From Xylocopa sonorina (taxonomy: Eukaryota; Arthropoda; Insecta; Hymenoptera; Apidae): a stretch of DNA of 64,000 bases. Below the pieces are notes generated by a model. It saw only the letters and a list, made by a program, of their open reading frames with translations. It was not told where the DNA came from and did not search any database. Location of the stretch: positions 310,001 through 374,000 of the forward strand of contig NW_027490118.1 of NCBI RefSeq assembly GCF_050948175.1, given 5' to 3'. Position numbers and translations under genes: made by a program. Of this stretch, positions 51,036-62,011 are shown piece by piece. The first letter of the stretch is position 1, and every line of letters starts with the position of its first letter.

Positions 51036-51355
51036 CCAATTTTTGCTATACCTCTCGCTCAGGCGGCAGCGCGTGAGCACTTAATGGCGAACGCTTGACT
51101 GATGGGTTTAAACAAACAATAACTTTGATACCTGTATTCCTTTCGTTTGGACTGTCGGAATGATACAAGCAATGCATTTGTATATAATGTATAAGCATAC
51201 GATAATGGGATAGGGAATGCCAGAGAGGCGAAAGAGCAAATACAAGGTGAGAGTCATTCTGAAAAAGCCACGGGAGTATAAAGACCTATTGCAGCTGAGA
51301 GAATTCAGTTTTATAGTGACCATTTTGAAAAAGCTTTGGAATCGATCAACTAAAA

Positions 51356-52919
51356 ATGTTGAAAGGACGAACAGATAGTGACACGTCGAGTGAGCCATTT
51401 GTACCACGCAAATGTCGGCGTGTAATACAACTACCATCTTCAGATAGTGACAATTCATCTAGTAGTTCACTAAGGAATACTGAAACAAGTAATCCAAATG
51501 ATTGGTTTGATCCGCGAGACAACCAGCCAAACATTATAAATTCCTCAAGTCTCCATAGTGCTAAACTCGCTCATGAAGAAATGCAAAATTGTTGCACAAT
51601 GGAAGATTTTTACGGCCTTTATGTGACAGATAAACTATTTTAACATATAAGCCAACAAACAGATATTTATGCGACACAAAGAACAATCGCTTCCAAACGT
51701 GTTGAAAAGTGGGTGCCAACAGATAAGGACGAAATAAAGAGGTTTTTTGGAGTGGTTTTCTGGATGGGATTGGTAAAGCTTCCACTTTGTATCTGTATTG
51801 GTCTAAGGATCCATTGTTTATTCAAACATTCCCGCGGAAAATTATGAGTAGAGACAGATTTCAAATTCTGTTGAGAATGTTGCATTTTTAATAAATGTGA
51901 ATTTTTAATACAAGAATTAAATATAAATTTTAAAAAATATTATGATCCCGTTGAAATGTTATGCATCGACGAGATGGTAATACCATTCCGTGGACGGATC
52001 ATACTTAGACAGTACATGAAACAAAAAAAGCATAGATATGCAATAAAATACTTAAATTGTGCTGTGATAATCATTACACATATAATCTTTACATTTACAT
52101 CGGCAAATCATTGGATAAAAAAATACAACAAATGTTGTCATGAATTTATGTGAAAATGTGTTTCACGAAGGCCATACTTTATACACGGATAATTATTATA
52201 CGAGTGTGGATTTAGTAACCAAACTTATAACAAAAAATACGCATTTGGTTGGTGTTCTTCTACCAAATCGAAGAGGCAATCCAAGTAAAGTTGTGACAGC
52301 CAAACTGCGACGCGGAGGAGTCATTGCCCAAGAGAACAGTAAAGGGATTACAATCATGAAATGGAAACACAAGAGGGATGTTTTAGTTCTTTCGATCAAG
52401 CATTCTGACGAAATGAAATCCATAATAACAAGAACAGGCGTATCCTGCAAACCAAAAATTATTATTGATTATAATAAAGGTAAAACAGCGATTGTTCTGT
52501 CTGATCAAATGGGTGCTTACAGCAGTCCACTTAGAAGGTCACTAAAATGGTACAGAAAACTGGCATTCGACCTTCTTTTGAATATTGTCGTCGTGAATGC
52601 GTTACGTATGTCCCAAAATGTAACAGGAAGAAAGATGTCAATTACAACATTCCAAAAACAATTGGTAAATGCTCTCACACGACATTCACATGACAAAACC
52701 TCAATTAGGACCGATACAAGTAGACGAATTCACAAATTTCATAAGAAGGAAGGAAAGGCGCATGAAGTACGAAAATATTGTGTTGAATGTTACAGCACAA
52801 ACACAAAAATGTTCGGACGCCAGTTAGCGAGGAAAATGACAAAGGAAATTACAACATACTGTAAAATGTGCAAATCGCAGTCACATCTGTGTTTAAAATG
52901 TTTTAATAAACTTCATTAA
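51356..52919 (+). pseudogene. piggyBac transposase pseudogene (family 1)
   Basis: DDE-type transposase that in intact relatives cuts and pastes the element at TTAA. The N-terminus (51356-51643) is acidic and Ser-rich. Translation then runs through an in-frame TAA at 51641, a frameshift near 51775 and stops near 51890-51900. The core resumes at 51956 with LCIDEMVIPFRGR (first catalytic Asp near 51968). After another frameshift near 52140 come LYTDNYYTS (second Asp, 52188-52190) and SDQMGAYSS (third Asp, 52503-52505). The C-terminus carries a Cys-rich zinc-binding tail with two CXXC pairs, then HLCLKCF. All three catalytic Asp residues are visible, but the frame is broken at least four times. 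The 259-codon 3' frame (52140-52919) is the longest intact stretch in the window. Confidence 0.9.
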
Positions 52920-53002
52920 ATATTAGTATAAATTTGTTAATTGTCATTAATAATTTAACCCTTTACAATGCCGGTCTGATGCACCGATGTCGACCAAACA
53001 AG

Positions 53003-53116
53003 AAGTTCGCTGTCAGTCCCTAGAATCCACGTTATCCAAACGAAAAGTCGATTGTCAGTCCCTGGGGACTGACGCCACTTGAACGGAAAGTTCACTGTTA
53101 GTTCCTGGGGACTGAC
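53003..53116. repeat. Subterminal dyad repeats at the right end of piggyBac family 1
   Basis: Three related units inside the right end. 53054-53073 is GTCAGTCCCTGGGGACTGAC, with perfect 9-bp arms. 53097-53116 is a copy with two mismatches. A half unit (GTCAGTCCCT) lies near 53012. No such repeats appear inside the left end, so the two ends are asymmetric, as in many piggyBac elements. Confidence 0.82.
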
Positions 53117-53131
53117 GTAGCACTCAACGTG
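53116..53131 (-). repeat. Right terminal inverted repeat of piggyBac family 1
   Basis: CGTAGCACTCAACGTG, the exact inverse of the left end, followed by TTAA at 53132-53135. Confidence 0.93.
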
Positions 53132-53135
53132 TTAA

Positions 53136-53910
53136 GCCCGGTAAAAATATTGTAATCGACGAAATCATGGTTCCATGGCGAGGACGCTACAGTTTTTGTC
53201 AATATATCCCAGGAAAGCGGCATAAATATGGTATAAAACATTGTAAACTGTGCCTTCCGGAAGGATACGCACATAATATTCTTATTTATGCCGGAAATAA
53301 TGCAACTAGAATAGCGAAAGCACATGCGCATGCTGTAGTTATGACGTTGGAGGGTGAATTATTATTTGAAAGCCGCATATTACAGGCAAATATTTTATAT
53401 ACTTGTATCCCTTTGGCCGAGAAACTTCTGCAAAAAGTAACGTCCATTTATTGTACAGTAAAAGTTAATACACAATTTCTTCCGCTGTAGGCTAAACGGA
53501 AACTGCAACGGGGTAGCTTCATGTATTTTCAAAATCGGAGCGGCTTTAAGTTTTTAAAGTGGACGTATAAGAAGCCGGTATGCATGCTAGCCACTTCTGA
53601 AAACCGCAAATGTGTTATTGTCCAGTGTAGAAATAATAAGTTAAAGCCGGACACAGTGTTCCTTTATAACAATGCTAAGAAGGGATTTGACCATCCGACC
53701 AGATGTCTTCTTATCACAGTTGATTACGCAGAACAGTAAAGTGGTATAGGAAAATAGTTATCGAATTAGTATGCGGGACTTCTCTCGTCAATGTCTATTA
53801 TATGCATAGAAAATGGAGTATCAAAGGTATGAAAATATTAAACTTCCGCGAAAAAATTATTGATTATCTCCTCAGTACAGTGGATCATCACGGTGAACAA
53901 ACGTCATCTG
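53136..53910 (+). pseudogene. piggyBac family 2, copy A: catalytic-core fragment
   Basis: Continues the transposase interrupted at 51016. It starts with KNIVIDEIMVPWRGR, which holds the first catalytic Asp (53158-53160), then the YGIKHCKLCLPEGY stretch. At the second catalytic position copy A reads LQANILYT where copy B has LYADNF, so the Asp appears to have become Asn. Further on come KKGFDHPTRCLL (probable third Asp) and, after stops near 53490 and 53737, KWYRKIVIELV-like sequence. Satellite resumes near 53925. It is clearly dead by both stops and catalytic loss. Confidence 0.82.
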
Positions 53911-53924
53911 AAACTGAACTTGGG

Positions 53925-54495
53925 AATTCCTATTATTTTGAAGTGTAAAAGCTGATAAGTATAATGCGATGTATAGATCCTTAAAACTTACTTAGTTTGA
54001 ATCGTTGAAATGATTCGCGCCATCGAGACACATGGAGCATTTAGATCTCAATAGCTTTGACATGAAGACACAATGTAGCGAGATCCCATAGCAAGGAACT
54101 GTAGAGTTCACATTCTTTTCAAGTGTACAAACAGACAAGAATAATGCTACGCACAAAAGATTACAGTCTCGTTGGATTGAACCATTGAAATGAAATGCGC
54201 CATCAGATTGCATGGATCATTAGGCATCAATTACTTTGACACGCAGGCAATACGAACCGCCATCCCGTTGCTTGGAACTGAAGAATTCACATTCTTATGA
54301 TGCGCTGAAGCAGATAAACATAATGCTAATCATATAAATTAATAGCTTACTAACTTTGAAACGTTGAATTGAAATGCGCCATTGCATTACTTGGAGCAGT
54401 AGATCTCTATTGCAATGAGACACAGATATCATGAAGCACCACCTGGTTGCAGCGAATTGCAAATTCATATTCTTCTGAATCGTACAAAGCGATAA
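53925..54495 (+). repeat. Satellite subfamily C, plus orientation
   Basis: Three monomers with TTTTGAAGTGTAAAAGCTGATAAGT and GATAAACATAATGCTA, strongly diverged. It ends at an orientation switch near 54495. Confidence 0.8.
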
Positions 54496-54499
54496 GTTT

Positions 54500-55660
54500 C
54501 AGAGTATGAAAGCTGCACCGTTCTGTGCATCGCATTATACTTATCTGCTTCTGCACTTCAAAAGAATGTGAATTCTACAATTCCTTGAAACGAAATGGCG
54601 CTTTATAGTGTTTACGTGTCAGAGCAAGAGAGTTCCGATGCTCCATGCAATGCGTTGGCGCAACGCATTTCAACGTTTCAATGTAAGCAAGCTGCAATCC
54701 CCTATGCATAGCATTATGCTTAACTGCTTCTAGCCATCAAATGAATGTGAATTATACAGCTTCATGCAACGGGATGGCGCTTCGTATTGTCTACGTGTCA
54801 GAGCAGTAGCATTAGAATGTTCCATGTAAATCGATGGGGTATCTAGTTTCAACGTTTCAAAGTATTTAAGCCCTAATCTTCTATATATAGCATTATGCTT
54901 ATATGCTTCTGCACTTCAAATGAATGTGGATTCTATAGTTTCATGCAACGAGACGGCGCTTCGTAGTGTCTGCGTCTCAAAGCAGTATAGTGCTAGTTCT
55001 ACATGCAATGCGATGGTATTTCTCATTTCAACGTTTCAAAGTGAGAAAGCTATAGCCTTCAATGCATAGCATTATGCTTATCTGCTGGAGCTCTTCAAAA
55101 GAATGAGAAATATACAATTCAAGATAGCGCTCCATATTATCTGCATGCCAATGAAATATACTTCTACTGCTCCATTCAACGCAATGTTGCGTCTCATTAC
55201 AAGGTTTCATGGTAGGATGTAATTTCAATGCAGCGCGTTATGTCTATCTGCTTCTAAACGTGAACAGAATGTGAATCCTAAACTGACCTTTAACGGAATA
55301 GCGTTTCTAGATGTCTACGTGTCGAAGCAATAGAGTTTAAATGTTTCATTCAACGCGATCTCGCACCTCACTTCGATGTTTCATAATAAGGTGTAATATT
55401 CAATGCATAGCGTTATGTTTATCTGCCACTACACTTCAAGAAAATGTGAATCCTACACTTCCTGGCAACGCGATAGCATTTCTAGATGTCTACGTGTCGA
55501 AGAAATGGAGTTCCAATACTTCATTCAATGCAATGTCGCATCTCATTTCAGTGATTCATGACAAGTTGTAATATTCAATGCAACGCATTATGTTTATCTG
55601 CTTTCAGACTTCAAAAGATTGTGAATACATACTACATTACAATGTGTGTAATTTATACAG
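54500..55660 (-). repeat. Satellite subfamilies C and B, minus orientation
   Basis: Six to seven monomers. The first four are type C (GGATGGCGCTTC, GCATTATGCTTAT); from about 55150 they change to type B (GCGTTATGTTTATCTGC, TTCAACGCGAT). A B island thus lies inside C surroundings. Confidence 0.82.
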
Positions 55661-55689
55661 ACTCGTGTATCTACATAGCGCTTATTGTT

Positions 55690-56047
55690 TCAAGTTGACA
55701 CTTAGAAGCACTATACAGTTACATTGATCTGTACAAATTACGTGCCTTATAACGTACAACCAAATAAGCATATTTGCTTTGTATAAAACCTTTAAAATTA
55801 CTTACCTTGTAACGTAAATCTAAGAAGAGTCATCGCGTTGCACGTAGCTTTGGAATTCAATTGCTTTGATAAGATGCCACTTAGAAACAATGTCCTGTTA
55901 CATGGATCTGTAGAAATTGCATACTTTGTAACGTGGATCTCAGTGTGCATAATTAAGTTGTATACAAACTAACAACTCATTTCCTTCAAACGCAGGACTG
56001 AGAAGCACTCTTGCGTTGCATAAAATTTTGGAATTCAATTGCTTTGA
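55690..56047 (+). repeat. Highly degenerate satellite (type D), plus orientation
   Basis: Two units with ATCGCGTTGCACGTAGCTTTGGAATTC and GACACTTAGAAGCA-like phrases, recognisable only by order of motifs. They resemble 38450-38700. An orientation switch lies near 56047. Confidence 0.6.
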
Positions 56048-56925
56048 CATGTTCAAAAGAATGTACATTTTACAGTTCCATGCATTGGGATGACGCATCT
56101 CATATCAGCATTTCAAAGTAAGTAAGGTCCTTGCAACAGGATAACGCATATCATTTCATCGTTTCAAAGTATGTAGGTTGTAATGTTCTACTCATCAGAT
56201 TATTATTATCTACTTCTAAGCTTGAAAAGAATGTTAATCTTACGTTTGCTTGCAACAAGATGGCGCTTCATTGTCTCTACATGTAAAAGCAATAGTTTTC
56301 TGATGCTACATGCAATGCGAAGGCGCACATCATTTCAACGTTTCAAAGTAAGTAAGCTGTAATGCTCTACGCATAGCATTATGCTTATCTTCTTCTACAT
56401 TTCTAAAGAATGTGAAATCTACAGTTCAATTCAACGAGATGGCGCTTAACAGTGTCTGCGTGGCAATACAGTTGAATCCTTCTGCTACATGCAATACGAA
56501 GTCACATCTCATTCTAACGCTTCAAATTAGATAAGCTGTAATCTTCTATACATAGCATAATGCTTATCTGCTTCTACATTTCAAAAGTATGTGAATTCTA
56601 CAGTACTGTGCAACGAAATGTCTCCTCTGCAGTATCAGCCCGTCAAAGCAGTACAATTCTGATGCTCCGTGCAATGCGATGGCTCATTTCGTTTCAATGT
56701 TTCCACGTAAGGATACTGTAATCTTCAATGCACTGCATTTTGCTTATCTGCTTCAACTCTACAAAAAATGTGAATTATACAGTTCCATGCAGCAGGATAG
56801 TGTTTCATAGTGTCTGCGTGTCAAAACAGATTTCTAACGTTCAATGCAATGCGATGGCGCATACTATTTTAACATTTCAAAGTCAGCGAGCTGTAACCTT
56901 CTATGCACAGCACTATACTTACCCG
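56048..56925 (-). repeat. Satellite subfamily C, minus orientation
   Basis: Five monomers with CAACGTTTCAAAGTAAGTAA, GCATTATGCTTATCT and AATGTGAATTCTACAGTTCC. The first is shortened to about 70 bp. It ends at a switch near 56925. Confidence 0.82.
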
Positions 56926-57966
56926 CAAGGAACTGTAAAATTCACATTCGTTTGAAGTGAATGAGCAGATGAGCATAATGATATGTTTAGAAGATTACAG
57001 GTTACTTACTTTGAAACGTTGAAATGAGATGTATTATCGCGTTGCGTGGAGCATTAGAACTTCATGGTTTTCACACGCAGATACTGTGAAGCACCATCCT
57101 GTTCCAAGGAACTGCAGAGTTTACATTCCTTTAATGTGTAGTAGCAGGCAAGCATAATGTTATTGAAGGATAATGAAATAATCTTAATTTAAAAGTTAAT
57201 CAATAACTCAGGTTTAATGACAATGTTATGTACGTGGAATATTCTAGAATGCGAGTGAGAGCGAATGTGCGAAGCAAATGAGTTTTTCGTGTGAATGTTT
57301 TAAAATAATGAAGCAGTTGTTCATTAGCAGTCTTTGGAGTAATATCTCAGTTGAAAAGAACTATTTAATGATTTACAAAACCTTGTAATTGTCTTTGATT
57401 AATGAGTTTCCTACGTTATGCACAGAAGATTGCAGCTTACTAAATTCGATACGTACAAATGAAATGCACAGTCGCATTGCATGGAGCGTTAGAGCTCCAT
57501 TGCTTTGACAAGTAGACACTATAAAACGCCACCCTGTTGCATGGAAGTGTAGAATTCACAACCTTATGAAGTGTAGAAGCAGATGAGCATAATGCTACGC
57601 ATACACGATTAGACCTTACTTTAAAACGTTGACATGAGATGCGACATCGCATTGCATGGAGCATTAGGACTCTCCTCATTTGACACGTAGACATTATGAA
57701 GCTGCTTCCTGTTGCATGGAACTGTAGAATTCACATTCTTATGAAGTGCATTCGCAGATAAGTGTAATCCTATGCATAGAATGTTTCAGCTTACTTACTC
57801 GGAAACATTGATGTGAGATTCGCCACCGCATGTCATGGAGCATTAAGACTCTGTTATTCCAACAGGCAGACTGTATGAAGGGCCATCTTGTTGCATGAAC
57901 ATGTAGAATTAACATTTTTTTGAAGTGTAGTGGCAGATGAGTATAATGCTATGCATAACAGCTTAC
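56926..57966 (+). repeat. Satellite subfamily C, plus orientation, with one insertion
   Basis: About four to five monomers (AGCATAATGCTATGCATA, TTTGAAACGTTGAAATGAGA). They are interrupted at 57164-57414 by an insertion with a 5-bp duplication and ended by the copia LTR. Confidence 0.82.
57164..57414. mobile_element. 251-bp insertion with GTTAT target duplication
   Basis: AT-rich sequence between GTTAT at 57159-57163 and GTTAT at 57415-57419. Removing it and one duplicate restores a normal satellite phrase, AATGTTATGCACAGAAGATT. It starts TGAAGG and ends CCTAC, so the TG...CA rule is not fully met. No inverted ends are visible. Length and 5-bp duplication would suit a solo LTR of a copia-like or other element. 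It does not match the copia LTR at 57967. Confidence 0.72.
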
Positions 57967-58289
57967 TGCCGTTGGATTATTTCACATGTCAACGGAGAAA
58001 CAAAAATGAATCTTGAGTTAGGAAATAGAATCCAGTATATAAACTGTGAAAGAGTTCTGTCGGTTCGAGTAGGGTTCACGACTGTTTATACCTAGTGGCC
58101 TGAAAGGAAAGCACGTGCAGAGTTTGCGTCGTCTATTTCTTTAGGGGGACACTATATTTCCTATGCGGAGTCCCCACAATTATTCGAGTTTTTAAAACGT
58201 GAAGACGTACCTTCAAACCTTAAGAATAAAGTTGCAGACTATAAAAAGCTTTGGACCGCTTTTCATTTATATTTACCCATAATTCAATA
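57967..58289 (+). repeat. copia 5' LTR, about 323 bp
   Basis: Starts TGCCGTTGGATTATTTCACA at the edge of the satellite and ends just before the primer-binding site. The start resembles the copia pattern of TG followed by a TTGGA core. The right LTR is absent, so no age estimate from LTR divergence is possible. Confidence 0.65.
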
Positions 58290-58306
58290 GGTTATGGGCC
58301 TAGTTT
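58290..58306 (+). promoter_or_regulatory. Primer-binding site (initiator tRNA-Met fragment type)
   Basis: GGTTATGGGCCTAGTTT immediately after the LTR. Copia elements prime from an internal half of initiator tRNA-Met, and GGTTATGGGCC is that type of site. It fixes the LTR end and the element's orientation. Confidence 0.8.
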
Positions 58307-58477
58307 ACGTATTTTAATAGTAGTAACACTTTAGTAGATATTCTTTTCAGTGATAACTTTTCTGTATGTGACTATGTGATTATATGTGTAATATCAGAAG
58401 TATAAATAAGTGATTAAATTGTAGAAGAAACATTGTTAGTGAATATAAACCTTTCTTTAAGAAAAAAAAGGAGAAAT

Positions 58478-59210
58478 ATGGAAAGTGCAAAAACCAACAT
58501 TAAACAATTTGATGGTGATTTCTACAGTATGTGGCAATTGAGAATTGGTGCACGGTTAAGCTAATTGAATAATTATTAATGAACCCATTCCAGTAAGAAT
58601 ATCTGAAGATTGGAGGAAAGCAGAGAGGATTGCAAAAGGTGTCATTGCTGAATGTTTGGCAGATTCCTTTTTGAGCTTCGCAAATAATCTGAAGACTGCT
58701 GCTGAAATTTTGCAGAAATTGGATGGCATATATGAAAGGGAGAGTTTAGCCACGCAATTGGCTGTTAGAAAAAAACTATTAAGCTTAAAACTACAGGGAG
58801 AGCAGCCCTTGATCAAATGTTTTACAATACTCAACGATATAATCACGGAACTCTTAGCAGCGTGTGTAAAATTAGAAGAAACGGATAAAGCTTTCCATTT
58901 ACTGCTAACCCTTCCAACGTGCTATGGCGAGTAATTACGGCGATAGAACGTTTTCCGAATACAACCTAACATTAGCGTTTATAAAAACTCGTTTAATGAT
59001 CCACGATGTAAAATTACGAACAGGCTGCTCGACAAGCGAGAATGTATTACATACTCAGAAGATACATACAGATAGAGACAATTTTAATCCAAAAATACAT
59101 AAAAGACAAACCAATAGAAACGACAAAATGGGATAATTCAAATGGCCAAAGAAACGATAAATATAAAATGCCATTGTGGACGAAAGGGCATAAAATGAAA
59201 GAACGTTTTT
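58478..59210 (+). pseudogene. copia Gag pseudogene
   Basis: Capsid protein of the copia element. The start Met at 58478 lies about 190 bp after the primer-binding site and begins MESAKTNIKQFDGDFYSMWQ, the conserved opening of copia Gag. A stop follows at 58562. The frame resumes (58656-58934) with SFANNLKTAAEILQKLDGIY, the UBN2-type gag core, then shifts near 58932 to NLTLFIK-like sequence (58924-59136). The nucleocapsid zinc knuckle expected near 59165-59215 is only partly legible (KCHCGRKG), with a stop inside it. The product is not functional. Confidence 0.85.
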
Positions 59211-59279
59211 ATTATTAAGAACAGTCGAGCACGCGGGGAAAAAAAGGTAATCGCCCAGGCAGCTCAAGAAACAGAAGAA

Positions 59280-59475
59280 TTGGGTATTGAAAAGGCTGGG
59301 ACATCCTCGTTTGCCTTTATGACGGGGTACAATGAAAATGGGGAAGACCATAAAAAGAAATTAAAGTTTCTGTTGGAATGCGGAGTATCGGATCACATTA
59401 TAAAACGTGACAATGTTTTTCCGACATTCGAGGAGTTGAGTACACCCTTGAAGATTTTGATGGCAAAAAGGTGCT
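59280..59475 (+). pseudogene. copia aspartic protease remnant, catalytic Asp lost
   Basis: Region encoding the protease that processes the copia polyprotein. The active-site motif, normally D-S-G in this family, reads LLECGVSDHII: the catalytic Asp has become Glu and the Ser has become Cys, while Gly and the following SDH are kept. The frame ends at 59522 and the next domain is in another frame from 59471. Confidence 0.75.
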
Positions 59476-60460
59476 ATCCGTTAGAAGGATGCAAGAAGCA
59501 GGAATGGACATCGTATTTGTGATAGATGGAAACGTTGAGGTAATGAAAACTGGTCAGAAAATAATGAAAGGTAAGGGAAAAAATAACTTATCTATTACTG
59601 ATTTTCAAATGGAAAATGGTGAAACATTGATTAATCACCAGATTCATAGTGCAGTAAATAATGACTATGAACTGTGGCATCAGCGTTTGGGCCACATTGG
59701 AAGATCAAAATTCGTAGAATTGAAGAATAAAAATGTGGTCAGTGATGTAAGTCATATTGAAATGATAGTGCCGAATGATAATTTATGTGAGGCTCGCATT
59801 AAAGGTAAGCAAGCACGATTATCATTCGAAAAGGTAAAGAATATGGAGCATGTAAAGTGACCATTGCTTATTGTTTATTCAGATGTATGTGGTTTTATTA
59901 TTCCTTCAACTATTAACGGAAAAAATTATTTTCTCCTATTTGTGGACGAATATACACTTTACTGTATAACATATCTGATTACATATATGAATCAGAAGTA
60001 TTTTCTGCATTTAAAGATTATGTAAGTAGAAGCGAGGCTCATTTTAATTTAAAAGTTGTTCACTTGTATAGCGATAATGGCAGAGAATATCTGTCAAACG
60101 AGATGAAAGATTATTGTGTAGAAAAAGGTACTAGTTACCATCTAACAGTTCGGCGAACCTCCCAATTGGTGTTTCTGAGAGAATGGTCAGAACTATAACA
60201 GAAAAGGCACGCACGATTATAAGTGTTACCAGTTTGAATAAAGTGTTTTGAGGGGGAAGCAGCTTTAACTGCAACGTATTTAATAAACTTGAGCCCAACA
60301 AAAGCTTTAAAACAAAGTAAAACGCCATTTGAAATGTGGCTTGATAAAAAGCCAAAAGTAAAGTATTTACGAATTTTCGGTTCCACAGCTTATGTTAATG
60401 ATAAAACCCGAGAAACCATGTTTGATGAAAAATCTTGGAAGGGCAACAGAAATCATGACC
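59471..60460 (+). pseudogene. copia integrase pseudogene
   Basis: Integrase domains of the copia polyprotein. 59471-59860 is open and holds the pre-integrase zinc region: LWHQRLGH with its two His (near 59674-59697) and NLCEARIKGKQARL, in which the second Cys of CXXC is replaced by Arg. After a stop near 59858 the core shows SDVCG (Asp near 59881) and, in another frame, DNGREYLSNEM (second Asp near 60073). The Glu region (60150-60185) is frameshifted. The C-terminal SKTPFEMWLDKKP-like stretch is open at 60289-60460. The RT domain never begins. Confidence 0.85.
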
Positions 60461-60478
60461 AAAAGATAATATTATGCC

Positions 60479-61995
60479 TAATGATTGTAAATTCTACTGT
60501 TCCATGCGACGGGATGACGCTGCACAGAGTCTGCTTGTCAAAACAGAAGAGGTCTAATACTCTGTGCAATTGAAAGACGCATTTCATTCCAAATTTTCAA
60601 ACTAAGTAAGCTAAAACTTCTAAGCAAAGCATTATGCTTATCTGCTTCTACATTTTCAAAGATTGTGAATTATACATTTCCATGGAAGGGAATAGTGCTT
60701 CATAGTGTCTGCGTGTCAAAGCAGTAGAGTTCTAAAGCACCATACAGTGCGATAGCGCATCCCATTTAAACGTTTCAAAGTAAGTAAGCTGCAATCTTCT
60801 ATGCATGGCATTATTCTAAACTGCGTCTACATTTGTAAAGAATGTGAAATCTACAGTTCCATGAAACGGGATGGCGCTTCACAGTGTCTGCGTGTCAAAA
60901 CAGTATAGTTCTATTGCTCCATTCAATGCTATGACGCATCTCATTTCAACGTTTCAAGGTGAGCTTAATCTTCTATGCATTGAATTATGCTTGCCTGTTC
61001 CTACTCCTCCCTAGAATATGAACAATATAAATACATGCAAAAGGATGACGCTTCATAGTGACTGGATGTTAAAGCAATAGAATTCTAATGCTCCATGAAA
61101 TGCGATGGCGCACTCATTTCAACGCTTCAAATTAAATAAACTGCAATCTTCAGTTAATAGCATTATGCTTATCGACATCTATACTTCCTATGAATGTGAA
61201 TTCTACAGTTCCCTGCAACGGGATTGCGCTTCACAGTTTCTGCGTGTGTATACTGTAGTGTTTTATTGCTTCACACAATGCAATGCCGCATATCATTGCA
61301 ACGTTCCAAATTAAGTATGCTGAAATATGCTAAGCATAGCACTGTGCATATCTACTTCTACATTTCCGTCGAAAGTGAATGCTACATCTCGTAGTGCCTG
61401 CATGTGAATGGAATAGAGTTCTAATGCTCCATGCAATGCCATTGTGCATGTCATTTCATGATTTCAAATTAAGTAAACTGTAATTCTCCATGCATAGCAT
61501 TATGCTTATATACTTCTATAGTTCAAAAGAATATGAATTCTACAGTTCCATGCAACAAGAAGGTAGATCAGAGTGTCTGCGTGCCGAAGCAGAAGAGTTT
61601 ACTACTCCACGCAATGCAATAGCACTTCTCATTTCAACATTTCAAAGTAAGTGAGCTATAATCTTCTGTGCATAGCATTATGCTTATCTGCATCTACACT
61701 TCAAAAGAATATGAATTCTACAGAGATATGCATCGGGACGGCGTTTCATAGTGTCTACGTGTAAAAGTAATAGAGTTTTAATGCTGCATGCGGTGCGGTG
61801 GTGTATTTCATTTCAACGTTCGGAAGCAATAATGTTGTAATGTTCTATGTATCGCATTATCCTTACCTACTTCTACGCTTCAAAAGATTGTGAATTCCAC
61901 TGTTTCTTGCATCGTGATGGGTTTTCATATTGTCTGCTTGTCAAAGCCGTAGTGATCTCATGCTTCACGCGATGCGATGGCACATTCAATTTCTA
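60479..61995 (-). repeat. Satellite subfamily C, minus orientation
   Basis: Eight to nine monomers with TTATGCTTATCTGCTTCTAC, GAATTCTACAGTTCCATGCA and GCGATGGCGCATCTCATTTC. Period 172-180 bp with frequent small indels. The array fades near 61995 into a minisatellite. Confidence 0.86.
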
Positions 61996-62011
61996 CTTTT
62001 AGCACATTGAC

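Larger units (their letters stand above)
51020..53131 (+). mobile_element. Complete piggyBac-type element, 2112 bp, family 1
   Basis: Perfect 16-bp terminal inverted repeats: CACGTTGAGTGCTACG at 51020-51035 and its inverse at 53116-53131. They are flanked on both sides by TTAA (51016-51019 and 53132-53135), the hallmark target of piggyBac elements. The coding region fills 51356-52919. The right end holds subterminal dyads (separate entry). The element sits inside the older piggyBac copy A, whose two halves line up with copy B across the gap. Its transposase is broken, but its ends look intact. Confidence 0.94.
57967..60478 (+). mobile_element. copia-family (Ty1/copia) retrotransposon, 3'-truncated
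   Basis: In order: 5' LTR (about 57967-58289), primer-binding site, leader, gag, protease, and integrase up to its C-terminal linker. Similarity to the Drosophila copia element is clear along the protein. Reverse transcriptase, RNase H and the 3' LTR are missing: at 60478 it breaks off into C-type satellite. The satellite to the left is plus-oriented and to the right minus-oriented, so a rearrangement rather than simple decay ended it. Confidence 0.87.
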
